A model generated the notes under the pieces. The model had not been told where the DNA came from. It saw nothing but the letters and a program-made list of their open reading frames with translations, and did not search any database. Below, piece by piece: positions 22,878 through 34,738 of a DNA stretch of 64,000 nt. Origin of the DNA: Cubamyces lactineus. Its lineage: Eukaryota; Basidiomycota; Agaricomycetes; Polyporales; Polyporaceae. A program made the position numbers and the translations under genes. Location: contig JACDTU010000002.1 of NCBI GenBank assembly GCA_022376465.1, forward strand, positions 1,736,001 through 1,800,000. Direction: 5' to 3'. How positions within the stretch are numbered: the stretch's first letter is position 1; each line of letters starts with the position of its first letter.

Positions 22878-25532
22878 ATGGCTGGAACCTCGGCACTCGA
22901 ATCGGCCTCCAAGCTGGGCGATCTGCTGGCCCAACTCCCCCTCAATCAGGCCAACCAATGGTCTGACATTGAGCGCACCGCACAGAGTCTCGCGAATGAC
23001 CTACGGAGCAAGAATGGTTCGCTTGACTCAGTCTGCTCTGTTGCTTGCCCCATGCCGACGCACGCTACCACACAGTTGAACAACAGACTGCACTCGGACA
23101 AACCCTGCTGCCTCAGACTTTGACTTCTCTCCTGAAGAGCGCCGCGAGCGACGTGCAAAGCTCTGGGGCGACGTGCAAGCCTGCTATCTTTGAGCTGCTG
23201 CGGGTCGCGGCTAACCTATGTATGGACCATGGTACGTTAGTCCGCTCCCTCTGAGAAACACTCGCACCGACCGCCCGGGCCGCTCGCTTCACAGACGACA
23301 ACCGTGGCGTCTTGCTGGATGCTGGCTTCCCGCAGACGGTCGTAGCCCTGCTTGAGGGCTATGCGGAGCCCGTCGAGCCCGCCCAGCAGGAAGCGTTTCC
23401 CATATCTATACCCGATCTCAAGATCGTCAAGACGGCCATCGGATTCCTACTCAACGCAAGCGTAGGCTATGGTGCGTTCCTCAAAGCATCCGCGTCTACG
23501 TCGTCGCTTATTGGAACAGACGCTGTGAAGGACCGCCTTGTATCCCTCGAAGCCGCTATGACGATTTTGAAGCTATCGTCCGCTATATACCCTGTAGGCG
23601 CCTGGCAGCGCTACGACCCGACTTCAGAGGAGGACGGTACAGAGGACCCTGCAGAGAAGTGGTCTTTGCGTAGTACCCTAGCCTCATGGTCCTGGCGAGC
23701 CATAGAGGAAATCAGGGGTGGCGACGAGGACGATAGCCGTAAGTACCAACCAATAGAGGACACTGTGGTAGCTGAACGACTGATTACTATACATACAGAA
23801 CGACCGCCTCAGGCAGTATTTGGACCGGATGCTCTGCCGCTGCTGGTCTCACAGCTGCGTGCGTTCATTCCACCATACCCGGAACCACCATCGATATTCG
23901 CTACGCCGAGCGCTCGCCGGTCTCTCGTGCAAACCGACTACGACATATATGAGCAAATTTGCGGCCTGATAGAGTCACTGTGTCTGGACGTGGAAGATGT
24001 CAGGCTTTCTCTCGCCCGAGGCTTGACGTTCCCCGATGGAGAGCACGGTGGCGTAGCGTGCCTGTCGGAACTCCTGACGTTCGTCGAAAAGGGGGACTAC
24101 CCTCCTTACTGGTCGTGCGAGTCCGCTGGGGAGCGTTCCGCCAAAGAGAAAGGCTTTGACTTGGGCAAGGGAGCCCTTGTCAGAGCCATCGTCGAGGTCG
24201 CCGGCGAAGAGAAGAATACCGACACGCTCTGGGACGACTCTGAGGCAGAGAAGCCTGGCGGGGAATTCGTGAGCAGGATGGTGGGGTGGATTCGCACGCA
24301 CAAAAGCCTCAAGGAGACCAACCGCGACGACCTCATCATCTGCGCAACACTCAGCCTCGGTAACATCTGCCGGCGAGGTGAGCCACGAACCCAACTCCCG
24401 GTCCGAAGGCTAAAACTCTGACCGTGTCGGGTGTCCAGACGCTCATTCCACCGCGATCGTGGGACCGCCAATTTCGCTGGGACCCGATCTCGCCGCACTG
24501 CTGGAGCCCGATACGGACATCAAGGTGAAGCACGGTGTCATAGGGCTGCTCAAGCACTTGGCACAGTCGCAAGGCAACCGGGCTGCCCTCGGGCAGGCAG
24601 GAATCATCCAGAAGCTCGCCGCCTCGCAGATCTGGGGTGAGAAGGCGGACATGGTCGAACTCGTCCAGGTTGCAGCCATTGGTGTTGCGAAACACATGTG
24701 CAACGGCGACAGTAAGCGTGCACGCTAGTCATAAAGCCACCCCGGGCACCCGCTGATCTAAGACACGCTGTGCCAGTTGACAACACGTTTGCGCTCGTTC
24801 TCCCGCCAGAGGACGACTCGCCGCTGCGCCAGATTTTGGAGCTCGTGAAGCGGTCGGACTCTATTGCAGTCAAAAGCGAGGGCACCCGCGTCTTGGTCAA
24901 TGCGGTGAAGTCATTGTGGTCCACCGATCCGAAGAGCCTAGATGAGGAGAGGGTGAAGAAGCGTGAAGCCGCTATGAAAGCCGTGGTGACGGAGCCGTGC
25001 GTCTCTGCACTGGCACAACTGATCGGCAGGAGTAAACGGTACCCAACCCTCATCAACGAAGGCGTGGTGGCGCTGTCTTTGATCAGCACACACCCTAACG
25101 GAGGTACCGTCGAGCCACTCATGTCGCCGCGCAGCAGCCGATACTCACGATCATGTTGCAGGCACGTTGGTATTGGACTCCATTCTGAACCCCCTGCCTG
25201 CGGAGAACATTCGTACGACCTCCCAGCCGCTGTCAGCGGTCTCGGCCACGGAGGCCTCACCGGTCACGGGCCCCCGTCGTGCGCTGGACATGCTCATAAC
25301 AGTGCTACGAGACAACAACCCAAACGTGCCGGCCGAGGTGCGCTCGAACGTGTGCGCACTGCTCGGACACTTGGGCCGGAAGGGCGTCGTTTCGGAGAGC
25401 AGAGCCATCGATCTGCAGCGGATGGAGGACAGCACTCGGGAGCTCATCGAGGGGCTGGTCCGCGCCGAGGGTCCGAGCAACCCGAAGGTGGTCGCGTCCG
25501 CGAAGAGAGCTCTGGAGGCGTGGCAGCAGTGA
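22878..25532 (+). CDS. SmgGDS/RAP1GDS1-like armadillo-repeat protein
   Basis: A predicted all-helical armadillo protein of the SmgGDS type, which in animals binds and chaperones small GTPases with polybasic tails. Start 22878 gives MAGTSALESASKLGDLLAQL. A short intron joins SKN to VEQQTALGQTLLPQTLTSLL. Armadillo-like units include PAIFELLRVAANLCMDH, DDNRGVLLDAGFPQTVVALL, DLKIVKTAIGFLLNASVGYG and IYEQICGLIESLCLDVEDVR. Further ones are DLIICATLSLGNICRR, IKVKHGVIGLLKHLAQSQGN, YPTLINEGVVALSLISTHPN and EVRSNVCALLGHLGRKGVVS. It ends SAKRALEAWQQ. The order of ANLCMD, SLGNICRRD and KHGVIGLLKHL blocks resembles RAP1GDS1. Length is about 700 residues. The GTPase partner is unknown; the general fold is certain, the SmgGDS name likely. 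Confidence 0.85.
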
Positions 25533-26126
25533 GTGCTATAGCTTGTTGTGGATTATGTGCACGGAAGGGCCTGGAAGGCGAGGAGATTTTGCTGAAGTGT
25601 AACAGTGTTGTATTTCGGGTGTATATCTTGTATTCCGCTGTCGATTGTATACGTGTTTTGTGCTGCTGCTTCATCATAGTATTACACTCGAAATTGTGGC
25701 CAATGGTTAGCATGCTGGAGATTAGCCGCTTAGTGGACGTAGGTTAACGGGTCGAGCACCGATCTCAGACCGATCTTGGCTGCTCCGAGTGCGGCTGGTG
25801 ATGTTCGCTGGACAAACCGGCAGTCGGCGTCATGAGAGTAGCCGGGCGCTAGACGCTGGGCGAGAGGGCGCGTCATGATCATGATCGGCGACGCGTGCAT
25901 GGTTTTGCACGACCTTGGCGCGCTCGCACTCGCCGACATGAGCGACTCGAGAGCGTAGACCGCCCATCTCATACCTTGCACGCCCGCTCCTCGTCGTCGC
26001 TCACCACCACGGCTGCGCTGTACGCCCTCGTCCCAGGCTTCGCTTGACGCCGTCTCGCCCTGGAATGTCTCTTCGCCTCTAACAGCCGCTGACCTGCTAC
26101 TGCCGCATCCGAACACCTTCGCTGGG
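25533..26126. other. Intergenic region between two plus-strand genes
   Basis: An AT-richer stretch right after the SmgGDS-like stop (about 25600-25700) suits a 3' UTR and poly(A) region. The rest would be the promoter of the hydrolase. The minus-strand open frame 25730-26116 shows nothing recognisable. Confidence 0.5.
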
Positions 26127-27910
26127 ATGGGCGTTCTCCTCAGCTTGCTCTCCGCCGCATACTACTTGCCCAAGCTGTATTTCGCATCTGTACCCGCGAC
26201 CGTCGCCGTCAGAAGCGCGACGAGCTCGATAGCGATCGAGCGCGTCTCTCTGCGCGACTTCATACGGCAAAGATGTCCGTCTCTGTTTAAAGAGTTCCGA
26301 CCGGCATGGTGGCTCCGCAGGTATGCCCACAGACCTTCAATGGCCATCATACAGGCGCCTGACAAAAGCGGCATAGCGGACATTTGCAGACCGCATACTG
26401 CGTTGTAGGAGATTTCTCCAAAATAGACAAGGTGGAATATGATAGGTGAGGTAGCATTTAACCACAGTTGCTTTCCACAGGTGATTGATGCAACCGCAGA
26501 AAACTCCTGCGGACCTTGGACGGCGGTACCATGTGAGTTTTACTACGAGTTCATGTGCCATGACATACCGCCATTAATCACTGCGTGGCGGTCGCAGTGG
26601 GATCGACCTGACACCACCAGCCCAAGAACGCACCCTAAAGGAGGACACGCCTATCGTCGTGGTGCTGCATGGCCTAACAGGAGGTGCCATATTTTCACCG
26701 GGTTTCGGCGCGTACCAGTGCTCATATTTGCCCGGCAGGCTCCCATGAGTCATACGTCCGATCCATTCTCGCCCCAGCGTGCACGCCTGTAGAGCAAGGC
26801 GGCTTGGGGTACCGGGGAATCGTAGTCAACTTTCGCGGGTGTAAGCAGATCTCGTCCCTAGGCGCGAACCGCTTCCTCATTCATTCCCGTCTATGACTCG
26901 GCCTTTGCTATAGGTGCCGGCGTCCCTGTAACGAGCCCGCAACTGTACTCGGCGCTGCATACCGATGATATCCGGGTGGCTGTCATGTACATCTCGAAGA
27001 TGTACCCCAAGGCCCCTCTCATCGGCATCGGCTTCTCGCTTGGCGCGAATGTGCTGACACGGTACCTTGCTGAGGAAGGGGAGAAGTCCCGGCTCGTCGC
27101 AGGCTGTGCACTTGCTTGCGTGCGTGTACCGTTCCCGTCGTTCCGCCTGTTCCATACTCACCTCGTGTGTCCTCCGTACCGTGCAGCCGTGGGATTTGGT
27201 GGCGTCCAGCGACCAGTACGTCCCTTTTTCCTCATTTCCATTCGGCAAGCAGCAGACAAGGTTTGGCATTTAGTCTGGAGCGCCACGCCTTCCACCGGGC
27301 TGTGTACTCCCGCGGAATGGCCCAGAACCTGAAGAAGGTCGTCGCCAGGCACTTGGACGCGCTGTCCAAGTTCCCAGACAGTCCTGCGTGGAAGGCCGTC
27401 CAGGTGGCGGCTGCGAAGAAGTCTATGTCGTTGGTCGAGTTCGACGAGATCGTCACCCGGGTCTGTGGAGGCTCCTCTCCGCCCTTCCCGTTCCCGTCGG
27501 CGTACGATTACTACCGCGCTGCGTCGAGCCACAAGGTTCTGGGCAACATTCGCGTACCCTTCCTGGCGCTCAATTCCCGAGACGACCCGATTGTGAACAG
27601 CTTCCCTGTCGGCGTCGCGGACAATGGCTGGGTCGTACTCGGCCTCACGCAGGGAGGTGGGCATCTCGGCTGGTTCGAAGCCGGTAAACGCTTTGGCGAA
27701 TTGGAGAGGTGGATTCGCAAACCTGTGCTCGAGTGGCTTCGGGCCGTTGGCGAGGATCTCGTCCCTGAGAGCGAAAGAGGACAGCCGATGCATGAGGTCG
27801 AGGGCTTCCTCAAGGAGGTCGGGCGCGATGACATCGGCTGCAAGGAGGTGGAGGGCGGTGGCCACGTTGTTGGTGTCGAGGGCGAAGGAGGCCTTTTCGC
27901 CGGCCTGTAG
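26127..27910 (+). CDS. Alpha/beta hydrolase of the Eht1/Eeb1/YMR210w family
   Basis: Serine hydrolase related to yeast Eht1, Eeb1 and Mgl2 (ethanol O-acyltransferase/esterase and monoacylglycerol lipase activities) and animal ABHD1/2/3. The N-terminal hydrophobic stretch MGVLLSLLSAAYYLPKLYFA could anchor it to a membrane or lipid droplet. After FRPAWWLR an intron leads to SGHLQTAY-like sequence. The core reads IVVVLHGLTGG, GYRGIVVNFRGC and TDDIRVAVMYISKMYPKAPL. The nucleophile elbow IGIGFSLGANVLTRYLAEEG has the catalytic Ser; the Asp is in VPFLALNSRDDPIVNSFPVG and the His in LTQGGGHLGWFEAG. The C-terminus is extended and acidic, ending GEGGLFAGL at 27910. All triad residues are present, so the enzyme should be active. 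The substrate is inferred only. Confidence 0.9.
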
Positions 27911-28015
27911 GACCACCCGTAGATACAGCATAGACAGGCATTCATTCTAGACTACAATGTGGTGGATGTGCATACATGGTAGAATGCTACAGTGGGGACC
28001 GCGCTACAGTTCGGA

Positions 28016-29094
28016 CTAATCGCTGTCGCTGAACGTGACCCGATCTTCTTCTTCCTCTTCTTCTTCCCGGGCCGTCCTGTCGTACTGGCTGATATCGACG
28101 GAAACAGCATCTTCGTCGCCGAGGTTCTCGTCTTGTATACCAAGCGTTCTGTCGCGTTCGAATAGCTGGCGACCTGAACGTCTGCGTGAGATCGCGCGGA
28201 GACTGTTCGCAAGAGCAACAACACTGACCGCTCAGACGCGTTTGCATTTTCTTGTATTCTTCCCTCTCTTTGGGCGACAAGCCCTTGAGCTTCTCCTCTT
28301 CCTCCCGCGCACGCTTCTCCGCCATCTCCTTGTCAAACTTCGCCTTCCAAGCCTTGAAGGATTCGATAGTGACGGGAGTACCTCGTGTCCTGGCCTCCTC
28401 CGCCTGCAAAATGTCAGCGCTGTTGTGGAGTTAGGGAGCAGGCGCAGTACCTCGAGCGCTTGCCGCTCTTTCTCGGCCTCCTCCTGTCGTTTCCGTTCTT
28501 CTCGGTCGCGCTGCAGCGCGGACAGTCGTTCTCGCAGGTGCGACACAAGAGTGAACGTCATCGCCATCCCCAGGTTCTCTTCTCCCTAGACAGGGGGAGA
28601 GGATGGTGAGTTTCTATGGGCGTCCGGCGCGGGGGCGATCGGTCGCGGGAGCGAATGTACATACGACTTTCCGTAGCTCATCGTGAAGGTGGTCGACTTC
28701 GCTTTGATCGAGCTCGCCTTCCGTTGCTTCTAGCGAGAACTGGGGCAGGACGTCAGGGTATCCGTCCGTGTACTCGACGTTCAAGGCCAGTGCGACTGGG
28801 AACACTGTCAGCCATGGTTAAGATGAAGTGCGGCAGCATCACCTACGGGGCTCTACGCCCTCCGCCGGGTCATCGGGCTCAATGGTGATGCTGATCTCCC
28901 TTTCCGATATTTCTTTGCATGAGTCTCAGCTCGACATCGCCGCGGCAGGAGGAGGACGCAACGCACTTGTGAGCTCGGTAGGGTAGATCGATTCGAGCAC
29001 CTTGTGCGCGAGATGAGTTTCTGAGATGCCCAAACGGGAGCGGGTTTTGGCCGGTGCTCACCTCGAACTCCTCGGCTAGTACTTCTGCAGACAT
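28016..29094 (-). CDS. GIR2: RWD-domain protein Gir2/RWDD1
   Basis: Orthologue of yeast Gir2 (DFRP2), which pairs with the GTPase Rbg2 and binds Gcn1 through its RWD domain, linking it to ribosomes and the Gcn2 pathway. Start 29094 gives MSAEVLAEEFE. An RWD core follows over several exons: SEREISITIEPDD, LALNVEYTDGYPDVLPQFSL and ATEGELDQSEVDHLHDELRK, then NLGMAMTFTLVSHLRERLSA. A long charged helix (DREERKRQEEAEKERQALE) precedes the DFRP-type block VTIESFKAWKAKFDKEMAEK and LKGLSPKEREEYKKMQTRLS. The tail has an acidic run (AREEEEEEEDRVTFSDSD). It shares a 260-bp divergent promoter with the bS21m gene. Gcn3 also lies in this window, but 12 kb away. Confidence 0.92.
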
Positions 29095-29354
29095 GGAGGC
29101 TGAAGGAATATCGCTCTCCGTCCTGATCGCGCAAGACCCAGCAGCAGCGTCGTAGAGTTTAGCACATCCGCCCGGAGCCTGAAGCTGGACGGGGTGGTAA
29201 ATGGGAGTGGCCGGGGTCCGCCCTACGATCCGCTCTGTTCATGAGCGCTTAAAATGGGCGCTAGTGCAAATTCGAGCGCTTAAGGGAGACGCTACTGCTA
29301 GCACTGGCAGGTCGCCGTTAGTCCTCCTCCACATCTCTCTCGGCTGTAGCCCTC
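29095..29354. promoter_or_regulatory. Divergent promoter GIR2 / MRP21 with a repeated decamer
   Basis: The 260-base region between start codons contains GAGCGCTTAA twice, at 29243-29252 and 29274-29283, start-to-start 31 bases (about three helical turns). Each copy contains the palindrome AGCGCT. This looks like a duplicated factor-binding site; the factor is unknown. Confidence 0.5.
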
Positions 29355-30001
29355 ATGTTGTCCAACCTCCGCTGTGTTGCGGCAGCCGCGTCGCGCCAGA
29401 CTTGGCAAAGGGCATTTGTCATGCAGCAAGCCCCGGTAGCGCATATCCGCACGCTAGCTACCGGTTCTGCTCCACGGGATAGCACCGTCCTGACACCGGT
29501 CTGGTTCAAGCCGCCCTCAATCCATGGCAGGGAGACTCTCTGGAGCCACCTCCATGATTTAGCTCACGACGCGTTGAAGAAGACTGAGAAGACGCCTGAA
29601 GAGGTGTGGAGGATAAGAGAGAAAACGGAAGTCCCGAACCTACCCAGGCCGAACGATGCATACTCCGGTATGTCCACAATCACGACACGGCAGAGAAATA
29701 GGAAACCTGACGGTACACAACAGGGCGCAGCGTGCCAGTAATCAACAAGGATGTGTCAATGGCCTTAACCAAGCTTAGAGGCATCCTCACAGTCAACGCC
29801 GTGCGTCAAACTAGCGTCCGGGACGAGAGGCATGAAAAGAAGGGCGAGAAGCGGAATCGTCTTAGGAGTCTGCGCTGGCGGAGGCGCTTTGCGCATGAGG
29901 TATGCCTTGGCCCAAAGTCACCTCGAGGGTTCTATTAATTGGTCTTGCAGGTTCGGAAGAAGGTGCAGCTTGTTAATGAGATTCGTGCTCGCGGTGCATG
30001 A
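29355..30001 (+). CDS. MRP21: Mitochondrial ribosomal protein bS21m
   Basis: Small-subunit mitochondrial ribosomal protein of the bS21 family. Start 29355 opens with a basic, Ala/Arg-rich presequence (MLSNLRCVAAAASRQTWQRA). A long fungal linker follows (for example DALKKTEKTPEEVWRIREKT). An intron at about 29668-29724 joins NDAYSG to RSVPVINKDVSMALTKLRGI. The bS21 core continues VRDERHEKKGEKRNRLRSLR and WRRRFAHEV, then a second intron ending at 29950, and RKKVQLVNEIRARGA to the stop 29999-30001. The KxxKRxRLxxxRWRRRFxxEVRKKVQLV pattern is diagnostic. Length, about 180 residues, matches fungal Mrp21. Confidence 0.94.
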
Positions 30002-30210
30002 CGAGCGTCCGCGATCAATTTCCTTTGCTGTCTTCACAGCGGTCCGCCATTGGCGCTGCGGGTTGTAATAGAGTATGTGCGTCGGTCGTGACGATAATCA
30101 GTTTACCCACCCCTAGTCTGCCTGGCCCTCCCGTGAACGTGGTAGCCCAAGGGCGCAATCAGCACCGTCGGCAGATAGGGGCTGCACTCAAACTGCGAAG
30201 TTTCAGATGC

Positions 30211-30861
30211 ATGACTTCGCTGCGCGGCTGGAATAGTACTCGTGTCGGGGCGCGACCACCCGCCACTCGGGGCTGGCTATTGCCCGCGGAAGGATCTAGG
30301 AGGGCTGCGCGCACTTCAGAGGTACTCTCGTATCGCCCAGCACCTAGACGCGAAGCTGATGAGGCGGCGGGTGTTGGCAGGAACATGACCCTATACGGTT
30401 GGCGCGATGTGTCGGGGCCCAGATCTCGCAATGCCTACAATACGCAACATGTGGTGGCCACGCACGAGCCTCGTGGTGAGCACGATGAAGATACTCGAGT
30501 TTTTATCAATTTTCCTGGCCGCATCGGTGTGAAGATAAAGCTGCAGGGAGCCAACGAGCTACGCTTCGATGCTACGGCCAAGGGGCCTGTTGATTGGGAC
30601 GGCATGTTGGCGCCTTCTCAGGGACTCCACCTTCCACCCGCTGGGCTGGAGGCAGCTTCCTCCGGCGTACCGACGACATCACCATACATTATTCAGCAAT
30701 TTTTGATCGACTTTAGAGAGGCGCCGTCCCGCAACAGTTCTGTGGGCTCACTTGCATATGGCATGAGCGAGGGGCCCCAAGCCTCACCTTGCAGGTCCTC
30801 CCGGGTTGTGCGAGAACGCGGCCAGCGTGCAACCGAATTGGCCTCGCTTCCAGTCAAGTGA
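30211..30861 (+). CDS. Open frame of unknown function
   Basis: No family is recognised. A plus-strand frame stays open from 29998 to the stop at 30859-30861, far longer than expected by chance. The first reasonable ATG after the bS21m stop is 30211 (MTSLRGWNSTRVGARPPATR). The product of about 216 residues is Arg/Ala-rich at first, then contains FINFPGRIGVKIKLQGANEL and SPYIIQQFLIDFREAP. It has no clear signal peptide or membrane segment. It may be an exon of a larger spliced gene extending into 30.9-31.3 kb, or a non-coding GC-rich frame. Confidence 0.3.
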   Translation: MTSLRGWNSTRVGARPPATRGWLLPAEGSRRAARTSEVLSYRPAPRREADEAAGVGRNMTLYGWRDVSGPRSRNAYNTQHVVATHEPRGEHDEDTRVFINFPGRIGVKIKLQGANELRFDATAKGPVDWDGMLAPSQGLHLPPAGLEAASSGVPTTSPYIIQQFLIDFREAPSRNSSVGSLAYGMSEGPQASPCRSSRVVRERGQRATELASLPVK

Positions 30862-32101
30862 TGAGCACTGTGCTGTACTTATACCCCTCTGCAGTCCTCC
30901 GAGGTCTGAAACCAAGCCTCTTCCCCTTCCCCGAGCCAGGTCGATCCTGCGAATTCCATAGGTGTATTCAACATGTGCCATAACGTAAGTTGTACGTCTG
31001 GGACGTATCCGAGGCAGTCGCTGACGGCCGTTCACCAGGTTATTGACGGCAAACTGCACCTCCTTTGCCAGCACTTCATTCCGATGTCGACCCGCCAGCA
31101 AGACTGCCTTCGACCCAATTGTTTGTTCAGCAGGAATCACGCACATCCTGTCGGTGAGTGCCCACGTTTTCCGTCCGTCGCAAATGTGTGTTGACATCGG
31201 CTCTTTGCAGGCTGCCGGTCTCCTGGATGTGTCCGAATGATGCAGACGCCGCAGCGCAACCCGATCCGGATCCACGAGAGCCTCTGCGCTGATTGTGTCA
31301 TGCGCGGAGAGGGTCGAGGGGCGCTCAAGTGCTCATGATTCCTTTCCGGAAGGCCTATGGCTTCCTATGACGACTGACGATCCCGGCACGTCCTCACGAC
31401 GTGCGACGCTCACCGGGCATATACGATATGATCGGCGCCGGCGCTGGATAATGCCTTACTGTTCCATGGACATGTTGTAACAATTATTCGCTGTGCACGC
31501 TCTCACTTAATATGTATTAGTAACATGCTTATTATGTCTAACAATCTCAACCTCAGTCGGGCGGAAAGTACATGATATCGGGATGCATGTTTCATTGAGG
31601 TACCGGTGTCCGCATTCATATACATCGGGGACTTGAGTACTGGCTATTTCAACACCACCATGACCTATTGTCTTGCCGCCGTAAAGATTGCCTGCATGCG
31701 GCTGTTACAGCAACGATCACTTCAAGCGGGAATGTTATGTTTTGAAACCAGCCAATGCAGGTTTGATCTGAGATCCAGGCGTACCAGGCGCACTCTGCTT
31801 CAGGCGCTTATTGGAAGTTAGGTCTGCTTGGTACTACTCGCATATGGTAGACGTTGTTCTGGGACGCGGGCTGAAGCCCTTGTATGGCTGCAGCGACGTT
31901 ATATCTCGCTTGTATGTCCGTTCTGCAGATGTTGGCATGGATACATTCACTCGAAGGCTTCTCCCGGACACGTATCGTTGAAAAGGTGAGTGATATACCC
32001 CCGCACGGCACATATAACGTATATCCACAAGACTCTCATCCATCGCTACCACTTCGACCCACCACTCTAGGACGAACATCCCCGAGAGGATCGCATACAA
32101 C
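30862..32101. other. Region without a confident gene
   Basis: Open frames at 30784-31275 (minus) and 31043-31240 (plus) give products I cannot place. From about 31450 the DNA becomes more AT-rich with poor coding potential, which suits the promoter and 5' UTR of the gene at 32102. Nothing else is recognised. Confidence 0.45.
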
Positions 32102-34188
32102 ATGGAGAACGGCGTCTCATCGCGGACTGCGGCAATGGTCGCTCGCGCCTCTGCTACGATCGCGGCTGTACGGGCCTTGCGGGCTGGGGATCCTGCCCCC
32201 GAGGCCCCCGACGGTCCCGAGGCTCTTGAGCCCTCTGCTGAGCTGTCTGACCCTCACAACTACTTGATGAACGTCCAGTTTCCTACGTGGATTGTACCGT
32301 TCGGCAATCGTTCAAAGAGAGTCGGTGACAATGTTCGGAAATACGTGGAGAACGCGAACCTTCCTCTCATGGTTCTGAGCACACTTCTGCCCAGACATCA
32401 TAGTCACGCCAATCACCTCTGGATCAAGCACGAATACCGAAGACAGCTGGAATATATGCATCTCATCTCAAAATCAAAGTTCACTTCCCATGTTACTCGC
32501 TGTAAGTGGACGGCCACGCAAACCTGGGGTATACTGTCCTAATACGCATGATGTAGTTTGTTCCGCGAACCTACCCAGCGATTTCCGTGGATATATGGAC
32601 GTTGACGTCGAGAACGGTGGTGGCATCACCATTCCTGCTATGGGATTTACGCTCAGTCATCCCCTCACGACTGTCGGCAGAGCATCTAACATCGCCAAGT
32701 TTGTCCGCTTGACTCGCGACTGTTAATGTTTACTGACCATATCCGCCTGCTACCACCCAGGGTATACCAGTGGGTCATGGGATACCCACTGGCGACGGTG
32801 AACCACCTGATCCATCTCGTCTTCCCCCGTTCTGAGCTATACACGCTCCAGGATGGCGTAGAGCATGTCGATGAGGACATCATCCGATGGGCTGTATGGG
32901 CACGAGACGAGGAGACTATCACAGCCTCGGAAGACGTTTACGAGGCCGATTCTGTGATGATCATGGTACAGCCCCCTTGGGTTCTAGCCGAGAAAGACTT
33001 ACAGTCCTTTGTGAATCTCGGCGCGGTGAGCGTTTGCCGTATTGTTTGCGTATCATGGCATCACTCATGGCAGAGAGTAACAGTTTCCTAAGTTAAATCA
33101 TCGCGATGAACATCGCGACCCAATGACTAGCAGCGAACGTCTATGGGGAAAGGTCCGAATCGTGATTTTTGCGGAGTATTTAACGCTGACTTCCTCCAGG
33201 TTTGGGATCTTTGCCGCCAGAAGAGAGCGCACTGGTTCGTCCTAACATCTTACGATCATTGGGCCTTCGGGTGCTTCACGCGAGGTGCGCCACTTTGCCT
33301 TCTTCGAGTAATGCAGGAAATGATGCAACGATCATCAGGGTGGACCCATGCTTATGTATCTCCAGTCATGAGTGATTACCCCGGAGAACCTACTATAGTG
33401 CAATGCCTGCTCTTCTGGTTTTCTAACGCTGTTGCGGATCTGGTTGAGCCCGAACACGCGTGGCAACTACCCGTGGTAGGTAACCTACTCTCATGTTGGG
33501 GGTGTCCACTTGGGCACCGATAGTGCTCGAGCACAGGGGGCATTTCTTTGGCCTACAACGTGCGAGAGGAAATACTCTAGGTTATGGTCACTGATTCCTA
33601 TCTGATAGATGCCTGAGCCTATCGAAGACCGCGAAGAAGAGATCGTCCACACTATGCCTGATAGAAACGACGACGACGACCCGATATCAGAGAGCGAGTG
33701 GACCGCACATAGTGCTGGTGGGTGCCGTCTTCGGGTTTCGGCTTTCGTACATTGTGTCTCAATACCTCGTTCATATAGCACGATCACACACTCCTTCTGG
33801 AGTTGTGTCGGACGATGAGGACGATGCGCGAACGGTAGAACTCCAGCTGACATCCGATATGCCGTCGAACACCTTTCCAGGACGACATTCCGATGGCACC
33901 TACGGCCCTGTAGCAGGACCTTCTCGACGGCGGCTTGTTACTGACAATCCAAACTATGGCGTGAGCCACCCACCATCGCAAAGAGGCCACGCGGCCCACA
34001 ATTGGGAGAAGGTTGACGACTGGTATGCACGCCTGCGGTCCAGCGGAAACCTCTCTTCGCTATCTCAGCCCCCGCCTCCTCCCTCGATTGCTCCGTCGGC
34101 AACATCTATCACTACTGTGTCCACTGTGTCCACTGTGCGCGACTACTGTGATTTGCCAATGCCGGATGGAACATGGATGGGTTACTAG
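32102..34188 (+). CDS. Hypothetical protein, probable agaricomycete-specific family
   Basis: No named domain is recognised, but spliced frames are consistent and coding-like. Start 32102 gives MENGVSSRTAAMVARASATI with an Ala-rich N-terminus. Exon 1 ends SKSKFTSHVTR. A 5' consensus intron (gtaagt) leads to FCSANLPSDFRGYMDVDVEN, and a second to KVYQWVMGYPLATVNHLIHL. Next comes DEDIIRWAVWARDEETITAS, then WFVLTSYDHWAFGCFTRG, a block I associate with unnamed agaricomycete proteins. WTHAYVSPVMSDYPGEPTIV and an acidic, Ser/Pro-rich tail (DRNDDDDPISESEWTAHSA) follow. It ends PMPDGTWMGY at 34188. The exon between about 33030 and 33200 is unresolved. Length is about 500 residues with six or more introns. 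Function unknown. Confidence 0.62.
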
Positions 34189-34738
34189 TAGGGCTCGCTA
34201 TGCAGGCATTGACGTTCATATGATCTGTTTCCCCCGTTATCCTGATGTTATCACTGCTCTCGTGTTTTCCTATGCTCTGTATACAGTATACAGCACTGGT
34301 ACCCATGCAGAAGCGTTACTTGTACTGTGGTACTATAGTTGAAAGAAACCCAAAGCGATGGTGTATCGTCATGATAACTTGAATGACTATCGAACTCGGC
34401 AATGATGTGGGATTGTGTGAGTATTTAGTTGACCGTTTCGTATTCTGGAAGAAGCCGAGCAGAATTGTACGCGGAGGACAGTCTCTTCGCTATTGAGCGG
34501 GAAAGCTTGAAGTCACACAAGCTACTCAATCATGTACCGGGAGTACTCGAGTGACACGTCGCGACGTGACGGGAACATATTGCTGTGACACTGCGCGTCT
34601 CAGCGCGTGTTTCCTGTAAACCACCACGGCCTCGACTTGAACAGGCCACTGCGTACTTTTTGTCTACCAAGTAAGCGCGAGAGTCATAACTCCTGCGAAG
34701 ACATCAGCTAATCTCAAGAACAGCATACACATTGTGCT
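34189..34738. other. Intergenic region upstream of the cyclin gene
   Basis: This is AT-richer intergenic DNA between two plus-strand genes, with a short palindromic gtatacagtatac element at about 34278-34290. It holds the 3' flank of one and promoter of the other. No gene is recognised. Confidence 0.5.
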
